Origin: Sclerodactyla briareus
Taxonomy: Eukaryota; Echinodermata; Holothuroidea; Dendrochirotida; Sclerodactylidae
Length of the DNA stretch: 64,000 nt
Reading direction: 5' to 3'
NCBI GenBank assembly: GCA_026419785.1
Contig: JAODTK010001255.1
Span: 62,001-126,000, forward strand
The notes under the pieces are model-generated. The model saw nothing but the letters and a program-made list of their open reading frames with translations. It had not been told where the DNA came from and made no database searches. This document shows, piece by piece, positions 56,341 to 64,000 of this stretch; within the stretch, counting starts at the first letter, position 1, and every line of letters starts with the position of its first letter. The position numbers were made by a program, and so were the translations under genes.

Positions 56341-58409
56341 TACGTACGCGAGCGCAACTATACTACTCGGAGGTGAGTGTTGGCAATTTCCCAATAGCAG
56401 GACCGTTGTAATGATAGGATGTATACCGTCCCATGAAGTCCTCAATGTAACGGACGGCCCTTAGCTGATTAGTGATGTTCCTAAGCGGAATTTTTTGATA
56501 ATTTCTATACAATTGTGCCTAAACCTTTTTGAGAGAGCCCAATTTTTCTATTATCTATCAATATCTGATAGGATTGTCTTCGCCTGCAAGTTTAAATGGC
56601 ATTTTGAAAGTACCAATGATGTGAAGGTTGGTGGGGATCGAGGAATTAGATTTTCACTATTTGACATTTAATAACCGGAGACGTTGGCAAAATTGGTGTG
56701 CGGACGTCGGACAGAATCACGCTGAGTGAAGCAGTCTGGCTAACTTCGAGCTCCCGTAGCCGAAAAGTATGGTCATGGTACGTATGTAAATTAAGTGCCT
56801 GTTGTTTGTTACACCCTTTACACAAAAAATACACCTTCTTCGTGCTTTCAAATGAATGACGTTGGCTTGTGTCGGTGTGTGGGGGGTTTGTGGTGTAGGA
56901 CACACCCCTGTTAGTCAGATATTTCCGAATGTGCACACAGGTTAAGTTCCAGTAGGCCGTGGGTTGCTCATGTGTGATGATGAACCCTATTTGCTTTTCA
57001 GGTGCCGGTCATTCGGTCACGACATGGCAAAGTTGAAAAACCTTTCCAGCAGATATCGAATGATGCGAGTATCCATTAAGTCAATTAAATGACAGCTGCA
57101 GGATGATTCATAAAGGGGCTTATATAAGAGCTGGATAAGAACTGATGCGTCCCGTCCAATCTGAAGTTTCCTACGCTTTCCGTTACGGAGTTACAGTCCT
57201 CTGAGTTTCATGTATTGCGAGCATGTGTATTGCAGCAAGATCGAAATGCTCCCATCATGCAATAGTAATTGATGTCATACTTGCAACAACCCTGCAAACA
57301 TTCTTTGTTTTCTATTGAAATTGAAACATTAATTTCACTACGAAAAGCTTCAATTTAGTCTATGGGTGAGGATTGCTATAGTGGGTTGGTAGGTGTTGAT
57401 GGTTACTTTGGTTGGAGAAAGAAAACAGAACTTCGGCTAAACATGTTGACCCTTATTTCAACAAAATGCATCATGAAAGACATAACATAGTTTCCCGTGT
57501 TGTCCATGTGTGACGTCATGCGTTATTGCGCAATTGTGATTCTCCCCAATCTCTGCTTAATGGCCCAAATTTTTTGCAAGCAATCACTTCCACATAGAAC
57601 GATCGTAGTGGAATGGGGTTTGAACCTATGGAGACAGTTTCAATTCTCCCACGATATCGACTCTATTGTATCCAGCCTGCAATTGCCCTTTAAGTATGTG
57701 GGTTGCACGTATGGTGAGGATAACCCTATGTTTTTTGTGTCAGTCAAGGTCCATTGATGTCACCAGAGGGCAGTCCCTTCCATCTCACGCTATCTCCCTC
57801 ATGGCATCTGTAAAAGAGTAAACCGCCTCTGAAACATGAAATTTCAAATCCTTATATATCTTCGCAAAGAACATTTTAGATATGGTGAAATGGAACTTTG
57901 GTTCTCCTGTGCAACTCCATCTGGTGTCCTAACTTTACTTTGTCAACGATCCGACTCGTCTTGTTGCAACCACCAATAAGTCAATTACACTGACTTACTA
58001 AAAACAATCTACACATGCTATCTCCAGTTATGTCCTCCTTTTAAAAGGGTGAAACAGCTTTGAAACACTTATAAATGTCATGTTCGAACTTGTCATCTCG
58101 GCACTGAAACAATCTCGTGGAAATATCGTAATGGACGTTCTGTTCGTCTGTGTGTCTACCACTAGACCAAACTTTCATGTACCCATCACTATATGGCTGG
58201 TATTGGGGCATTGACCAACATTAATTTTCTTCTCGTCCCATATGTTTTCACTCCCTGGAGTGAACCAGGCGTTTAATAATACTTCATGATATCCAACAGT
58301 GTCTTTGAATTGCTCATTACGCACAGAGAAGCAGATAAACCCCTACCTACCATTTTGGGCCAGTAGGGGTTATAGGCACGAAGGTAAGTATCATTTGAAT
58401 TGTACACAT
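56341..58409. other. No recognisable gene
   Basis: GTGGGTTGCACGTATGGTGA near 57700 recalls TATGGGTTGCACATATAAAG near 24661 in repeat R1, and TCAAGGTC..TTGATGTCACCAGAGG follows. These are probably fragments of dispersed repeats. No coding region is supported. Confidence 0.45.
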
Positions 58410-58641
58410 GTACCTCGTAAAAATGTTGGGTACACATACCACATGGGCAATTTGCTTTATCCAGTCTGGGTTATATGATATTTTACTCTCATTTTGAGTA
58501 GATTTCCCAGGTTTGTGAAACAAATTGCCAACGTGGTATTCATACTCAACAATGTAATGCAGTGGATTATGACCAAAGGGAGGGGACGTGTTACTCGAAA
58601 TTCAACTTGACAGTACACCCGGACGTTGTTTTGGTGCACTC
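58410..58641. mobile_element. MITE of the AATGTTG-end family, copy 3
   Basis: GTACCTCGTAAAAATGTTGG at the left faces the reverse complement of ACGTTGTTTTGGTGCACTC at the right. The body shares GGGCAATTTGCTTTATCC with the copy at 48542 (GGGCATTTTGTTTTACCC). Confidence 0.55.
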
Positions 58642-59269
58642 TGTGGTGAGTTAATTATTATTCGCTGCCACTTGCTGCTCATAATAAATATCCAGATGTT
58701 TAGTTCTTGAAAGTCTCCTTCTGTTAGGGACACTGCGGCCTCGCTACAACAGAGGCTTATTTCGGAAAATGAAAACTGTATCTATAAGGTCCAAACCCCA
58801 TTTTAAATACGATGTTTCCCTATGTGAGTTTATTGTATATTGAAAAGTATATATATATAATATTAGATCAAAGTTCTGGTCTTAGCAAAAAATTGAGGAG
58901 ATCCCAATTGCGCGATAACGCATGACGTCACACCTTGACCATCCGGGAAGTTATGTCATTTATTGCATTGTTCCTTCTGCTAAAAGTCAACATTTAGCAG
59001 AACCAAAGTGACCATCAACACCTACCAACCCCCTACTACAGCAATTGTGAACTTCAATAGAAACAAAGAGATTGTTTGCAGGGTTGTGCACAAAGTAATG
59101 ACCTCTTTATTATTGCAGCTGATGGTATGCTTTTTCGATCCTGCGCAATACACAATGCACACTTCAGAGGACCGTAAACTACTCCTAACGGAAAGTCGTA
59201 TAACTTCGGGTTTGGACTGACCAGTCAGTTTTCGTCAGCTAATATCACAACCTGTTAGCCTCGTATGTT
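58642..59269. other. No recognisable gene
   Basis: A TATATATATAATAT stretch lies near 58850. Nothing else is assignable. Confidence 0.5.
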
Positions 59270-59566
59270 TCGGTGTGATGACGAGGGAGGCGCAACCGAA
59301 AAAGTGGCCAAAATGAAGGTAACGAGTATGTCGGGCAATGGGTTTTTTGCATGACCGTAAGCAGTAAAAAGACAATAAGAAGGAATACGACTGAAGCATG
59401 GCAGTATGAATTTTATGATATAGATGACCTCTCTTTGAAGAATACAACAAGTACCCTGAAAGATTGTGACGACCCCCCAGCCCCAAATGTGACAGCCATA
59501 TTCCATTGGGTAGCGAACTGGGCTCGGTACAGCCTTATTGAAGTGGGGGAAGGTAACCCCTAGCAC
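59270..59566 (-). pseudogene. Probable LINE reverse transcriptase C-terminal remnant
   Basis: Minus-strand frames give YPMEYGCHIWGWG near 59500-59530, which matches the LEYxxxxW landmark of jockey/I-type LINE ORF2. FSVAPPSSSHRNIRG and YGHAKNPLPDIL follow in one frame near 59260-59350. In such elements this region carries a PPxxHTxxTR-like stretch. Two overlapping frames share the signal, so the copy is frame-broken. Assignment rests mainly on the EYGCHIWG block and is less secure than the other LINE tails. Confidence 0.4.
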
Positions 59567-60129
59567 GAAATAAATCCACTCCCAGTCTTTCTGGGAACAT
59601 AAGTGGCGTCAGACTTGACAAGAATTCCAAGACAAAATTATCTCGGTGATTACCACCATCACCGAGATGTTGAGCTGAAGCAGCTTCGGGATAAACTGAC
59701 CCATCCGTGGACGGATCAGGTGCATCAAAGTCTGCAGTTTCTTCTTTATGTTAGTAGAGAGGTAACCAGATCAGCAGCCTGTACCCGTGTTCAAAATAGA
59801 ATTCAAATTATTGTTCACAAGCAACTAAGGTACGGTTACGAACAAAATCATACCGTTTATGGCGTCAAGCAAGCAGAGTGAAGTACATCGGGAAGGGTTG
59901 GTTCATCGGCGAATGATTATTATAATCCCCACTTCGGAGATTATTATGGTTTTGGCTTCGCCGTCTCCGCTGTCCGCGTCCGTGTCCGCGTCCGCCGCGT
60001 TTTCCTTGTTAGCGCAATAACTCTCCACCAATTTTGTCCGTTTGATCCGAAACTTGGCGCATCTGTCCGCCATGGTGAAATCTCAAATGGGGTTCGAAGG
60101 TGGATTCGCCGCCCTGTAGGGCAGCTAAT
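59567..60129. other. Unassigned; one perfect hairpin
   Basis: TCTCGGTGAT at 59641 and ATCACCGAGA at 59658 form a perfect 10-bp stem with a 7-base loop. A plus-strand 92-codon frame at 59603-59881 covers it but has no family match. GTCCGCGTCCGTGTCCGCG near 59972 is a short simple repeat. Confidence 0.5.
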
Positions 60130-60625
60130 TTGCATATTTGCGGAAATAATTTTGCAGAGTTGTTCGATTTCCACGAAACTTGTTTATGGTGGGGACTATG
60201 TTTGGTCCGAAAAAAGTGACGGTTATTCAAGATCACCAGAATCAAATTCACACGATTTTACGAAAGTTTGTCGGATTTCCACGAAACTTGAAGGTTGATG
60301 GCTATGTTTGGTCCCCGAAAAAAGTGGATCTCCTTTCAATTCAAGGTCACCAGAGGTCAAATTTACGGGAGATACAAAAGTTTGTCGAATTTCACTTAAA
60401 AAGAGGGAGACATTTGGGGGTCTCGAGTCAAACAAAGTCCACGGTAAATTTGGCCCAATTGCGCATTTACTTTTCGAACGTTTGGTCTGGTCTGGGTTCC
60501 ACTAAACTGGGTATGTGGGGCTATAATTGGGTCCCGAAAGAAGTGAAGGTATGTCAAAGTCCCAGAGGTAAAATTACGCGAATTATCAAAAGTTTGTCAG
60601 AAATTTCAACGAAACATTGGTAGGT
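60130..60625 (+). repeat. Tandem array, about five units of 111 bp
   Basis: ATTTCCACGAAACTTG or close variants occur near 60166, 60277, 60388, 60493 and 60604. Each is preceded by a AAAGTTTGTCGG-like block and followed by TATGTTTGGTCC..GAAAAAAGTG. AAGGTCACCAGAGGTCAAAT lies in the unit. Coding potential is absent. Confidence 0.85.
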
Positions 60626-60974
60626 GACAGTAAAGCGCTTGAGCTACTCGCGGGTGCCACAATTGCACTATACCAAAGCTATCATTATCATTATTATTCA
60701 AAATCGAATGCCATCCACTGGGACTATAAACATCTTCACCAACTGATCGAAGGTGGGGATATACACGTTGGCGGTTTACACGCCAGCATGTGTCTCAGTC
60801 TATATGGCGTTGGAGCTAGGAGGTCAATAAATAAACGGAGGAACTAGTGTTAGGGGCAAACCCAACTTTGGAGGACACCACAATAGTAGACTGACGTCTC
60901 TGAGATGAAGAGCAGAATGGATTGACATATATCGCTCCGGTCCAAGGGCCAGGCAAGACATGAAACAAAGACAG
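60626..60974. other. No recognisable gene
   Basis: CATTATCATTATTATT occurs near 60685. Nothing else is assignable. Confidence 0.5.
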
Positions 60975-61104
60975 GTTGCATTGATTGAGCTTAAATTGTG
61001 CTTCTGGTTGTTTCTAATAATCATGGTTTTAATAGCATGTATTAGATGATAGCAGAGAATGTTTCGTTCATATTGCCACGTATTTAACCGCCACCGTATT
61101 TTTC

Positions 61105-61239
61105 TTAATCTGGGTCCCCGTTTGGAAATGACAACCCGGATGAAGCGTCAGCAAATGTGAATAATCTTAAGCGGAGATTAGAGACCTATTTATTTGAGCT
61201 ATTGTAAAGCGCATTGATAAGTTTTGACATGCGCTATAA

Positions 61240-61240
<1 letters not shown>
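61105..61240 (+). pseudogene. LINE 3' end (CR1-like), last codons and tail
   Basis: GGTCCCCGTTTGGAA gives GPRLW with one frame change, and further on NLKRRLETYLFELL is encoded near 61160-61203. GPRLWN...LKxxLKTYLF is the usual C terminus of CR1-type LINE ORF2. The 3' sequence AAGCGC..GACATGCGCTATAATA leads directly into the ATT repeat, which may serve as the element tail. Confidence 0.55.
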
Positions 61241-61273
<33 letters not shown>

Positions 61274-61400
61274 TCTTATTATTATTATTATTATTATTCT
61301 ATTATAATTATTTATTATTATTATTATTATTATATTATTTTATTTAAAGCCATATTATTATTATTTATTACAAGAAGTCCATTATTATTATTATTCTTAT
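61236..61400 (+). repeat. (ATT)n microsatellite
   Basis: ATTATTATT runs with a few interruptions; a likely expanded tail of the LINE end just upstream. Confidence 0.95.
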
Positions 61401-61851
61401 ACAGAGAGCCAAATACAGGTTGTATGGATGAGCTAAAAATTAATGCTCCTGTTGGTTTATATCAGGTTTGAATAGCATGTATTAGATGATAGCGGAGAAG
61501 GTTTCGTTCATATTGCCCGTATTTACCGTATTTGTCAGCTTTGCTGGTATTGAATGCCCGGCCGCTGTGTGACTCGCGCCAACGTGGTCTATAGTGTTCT
61601 GGGTGATTAATTCGGAAAACCCGAAATGGGGGGGTCGGATCAATGAGGAGGCATGTCGGTTTTCTCCTCTAGGCAGTGTCATTACCTACCATAGCTTGGT
61701 AATTAATGCACGACAACACAAACCGAAACATCTAATTTATAACCCCCAAAATTGCTATTTTAACATAAATTAGAAGCGATTGATGCCAGCGGCTCCTTCT
61801 CACCACTCGAATCTCGGCTTTCCAGACGAATGGATGACTGACTGGATAGAA

Positions 61852-61868
61852 TGATAGATAGATAGATA

Positions 61869-61949
<81 letters not shown>

Positions 61950-61953
61950 AGAT
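61852..61953 (+). repeat. (GATA)n microsatellite
   Basis: About 100 bases of GATAGATA with two single-base breaks. The minus-strand LINE at 62147-62560 ends toward it, so it may be that element's (ATCT)n tail. Leu-Ser-Ile-Tyr frames on the minus strand are artefacts. Confidence 0.97.
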
Positions 61954-62146
61954 CCCGAAGCCACAACTTCCCAAAAGAGAAGAAAAACCTGTTTTCCAAA
62001 AAAAGCCTCAAAGAATTCTTCTCTAAAGAAAATTCTTGACAATGAATCACGATTTTTCCTTCCCTTGAACGCCTTCCACTCTTAGACGAACACTCAACTT
62101 TCTCTCAGGAAACTATTCCCTCATTAGTAACTCTCTGAGAGAATAA
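61954..62146 (-). other. Probable LINE 3' region
   Basis: Minus-strand sequence between the last recognisable LINE codons and the (ATCT)n repeat. It includes a frame-broken stretch (FSQRV near 62130) that fits the family C terminus. Confidence 0.4.
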
Positions 62147-62560
62147 CTATTTACGAATGCCCAATCTACACGTGCCACGGAGCTTAGGCAAGACCCCCAT
62201 TAGTGGAACATTGGAAAACCCAAAGAAGTAGTGGAAACGAAAGTCCCTACTCCAAACAATTAAAAAAAAACCTAAATTCGAAATTCCCCAATCGCGACTT
62301 CGTCTCAGCTCCGTCGGAGTTAGACCGAGACGCCTTAATCTTTCGTCGTAAGGTAAGTCTCTAAGACAGTGAATTAATCTAGTAGCCAACCGCTGAACGT
62401 TTTCAATTACTTGCTCTCTTTTTCGAGCCAGTAGGATTTCCATACTTGGAACAGAAATACTCTACTACCCAGGTGAGGTCTCAACGTTTGCTCAAACAGC
62501 CTGACAAACGCTGTCTTCACAAGGTAACTGTAAGGACGTCTACATCAAAGCCCAGAACCC
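62147..62560 (-). pseudogene. LINE reverse transcriptase, C-terminal remnant (CR1/RTE-like)
   Basis: The minus-strand frame at 62443-62147 reads REQVIENVQRLATRLIHCL, then LPYDERLRRLGLTPTELRR. This is the VQRRATRLIPxLRDLPYEERLRRLGL block known from CR1, L2 and related LINE ORF2 C termini. Upstream, to about 62560, weaker traces with stops remain. Downstream the frame shifts. There is no polymerase active site or endonuclease, so it is a 5'-truncated dead copy. It points toward the GATA repeat. Confidence 0.85.
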
Positions 62561-62597
62561 ATTACCTTTCCTCGCAGCTACTTTGGTTGTTGTAAGG

Positions 62598-62735
62598 AAT
62601 CACACAACATTTTGGATAGGTTATGTAAAAAACGTACACGAATTGTGCAGAGTATACACAATGATTGTGTAATTGGTTACACAACGCCATATAGGTAGCT
62701 AGTTGAACAACATTTTTAAGAGTGCAATGATAGCA
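62598..62735. mobile_element. MITE of the AATGTTG-end family, copy 4
   Basis: CACACAACATTTTGGATAGG near 62601 and GAACAACATTTTTAAGAGTG near 62705 frame ACACAATGATTGTGTAATTG, which matches the copy at 31765-31906. Confidence 0.5.
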
Positions 62736-64000
62736 ATGTCATCCTCGCACTAATGGACACTTTAGATCGGTAGAACCCGGAAGTAGATCAGTAAGTAACA
62801 GTGCTCTGTGCAGCAGCTCCGGTACTGCAGTTGATGATGTCAGTACAACCCCACGCCGAGCGTACAATGAATTGGGAGCGGTTCGTGAGGCAGTCTGAAA
62901 TCCATCGTACTTACTATCGTGTGTGGTTTGCACTTTTAGTTCCAAGCACTGCATTGCTAAATATGGGGGGGGGGGGGGGGGTGGGGGGGAGGATGGGGTG
63001 GCGTAGTGTCAAAAATGAAGAATTAAAATTAGAGAACATAATACGAGCAAAGACTTCTCCTGTTCTAGGGCCTTCAAGATGGGAATACAGTGAGTCTAAT
63101 GTGGCCAAGTGTACATCTTCATGTTAGCGTCCATTCCTGTGGTGCAACACTGGAGATCATTCATTACGATTGACGGTGTGTTTCCTAATATGCCCGCAAA
63201 TACAGCTCGTTCACATGAGTGCATAGCTATGGATGTTACCGCCACTGAACAGAATCCGTCCATATTGGTGATGATGACCTTCTCGGCTCCGTAAGGAGCA
63301 TGGATGTTCCCATGATCGCGGGGTGCACTGAGCCGACTTGATGGAACACATGTTGGAAATATGGGTAAAAATGTAGGAGAGTTGACGGTTGCCGAGTGTG
63401 AATACACGTGGTGAGAGTTTTGTCCGCTTCAGAGGCATTAGGAACGTGTGAAGCCTGAAAGGAACGTCCTTGGCACTTCACCTCCGTGATAGTGAAAATG
63501 GTGCGAACTCATCGAAATATCCTGTGAAAATCTGATTGACCTCTCGAATGGATTAAATGCAGTTGGAACAGTTTCAAAATGTGTTCAATTCATTTGTATA
63601 CGTCTGTGACGTTTCTGGCAAGAAGCCGTGATTTGGATTATTGTTGATATAACCGTTCATTGGACGCATACCAGACCACGCCTCCCTGATGTTGTTTGTG
63701 GTGAAACTTTTTCTATTCTCCGTTCTTGAGCATTTTTCTTTTGTCTAATCACAGTATTAAAAGGCTAATGGTCATATAACAGATTTGCCTTAAACTAGCA
63801 CAGGTGAAGGGAGGACATATCAAACCACACACCCAAATTTGGAGGTTCCTGCATGTTGCCTTGTTGCGATATTTCAATTTACTTTAGAAAAATTTAAGGA
63901 ATCTATGACATCACAGGGGGATCGATGCGAAGGCTGCCCATAGACCCTACACAGTAAATACTGCGTGTTTGCGTGCGATGATAACAGAAAGACGAAAAAG
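62736..64000. other. No convincing gene; repeat R4 copy 2 and poly-G
   Basis: A run of 16 G interrupted by T lies near 62965. R4 copy 2 is at 63795-63880. Overlapping frames of 60-108 codons at 62801-63481, on both strands, have no family signature. Confidence 0.45.
63795..63880 (+). repeat. Dispersed repeat pair R4, copy 2
   Basis: Matches 42345-42440: GCACAGGTGAAGGGAGGACA, then AAATTTGGAGG and GCATGTTGCC. Confidence 0.5.

Larger units (their letters stand above)
60975..61530. repeat. Direct duplication, about 115 bases, period about 440
   Basis: ACAGGTTGCATTGATTGAGC near 60972 and ACAGGTTGTATGGATGAGCT near 61413 start two segments. They continue to AATAGCATGTATTAGATGAT (61032 and 61471) and GTTTCGTTCATATTGCC (61060 and 61500). 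Between them lie a LINE end and the ATT microsatellite. Confidence 0.7.

Noticed and set aside
61732-62050. Three minus-strand frames with Leu-Ser-Ile-Tyr repeats
   Set aside because: All frames of a (GATA)n repeat are open and repetitive; not a protein.

Overview
This window reads as non-coding, repeat-dominated DNA from an animal genome, most likely a marine invertebrate deuterostome such as an echinoderm or hemichordate. The clues are several diverged CR1/jockey-like LINE 3' ends, a Penelope-like element with a GIY-YIG endonuclease, a tRNA-derived SINE, many MITE-like palindromes, long simple repeats of (AGT), (ATT), (AAT), (GATA) and (AT), and one split exon coding a MEGF/Tie-type EGF module. 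The species-level guess is low confidence. There is no bacterial or viral gene organisation, no operon, no convincing tRNA or rRNA gene and no CRISPR array. No intact protein-coding gene was found; the longest open frames are antisense artefacts of purine tracts, simple repeats and poly-G runs.

Layout. 0-5 kb: copy A of a dispersed repeat (1-1500), then a strongly diverged tandem array with a unit of about 165 bp (2290-3260). 5-10 kb: a TTAA-flanked MITE (5045-5480), a two-copy direct repeat and a LINE reverse-transcriptase tail on the minus strand (7560-8380). 10.2-12.2 kb: a 2.0-kb inverted-repeat element with 53-bp termini and two GATATC-rich arrays. 13.4-15.6 kb: an AT microsatellite, a Penelope-like element remnant and a second GATATC-rich region. 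17.6-25 kb: GT-rich DNA, a second LINE tail (20818-21370) and copies B and C of the repeat seen at 1-1500; copy C carries an 11-copy, 136-bp minisatellite where copy A has one unit. 27.1-27.5 kb: two candidate exons. 29.05-31.48 kb: a second inverted-repeat element, built from tandem units containing CCGATAATGA. 31.8-39.9 kb: a MITE, poly-G clusters, the EGF exon (36551-36685, minus), a polypurine tract, a 460-bp AGT repeat and a SINE. 42-52.6 kb: MITEs, three GC-richer candidate exons on the minus strand, a three-copy family with a possible CCHC zinc knuckle, and nested hairpins. 53.7-64 kb: two more minisatellites, further LINE tails and simple-repeat tails.

How it fits together: most structure is explained by mobile elements and tandem repeats at different stages of decay. 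Repeat copies and the recognisable coding remnants differ by many single-base insertions and deletions. This could mean old decay, residual long-read assembly errors, or both; sequence alone cannot separate them. The two large inverted-repeat elements, and the single-copy versus amplified minisatellite inside a dispersed repeat, are the least ordinary items here.
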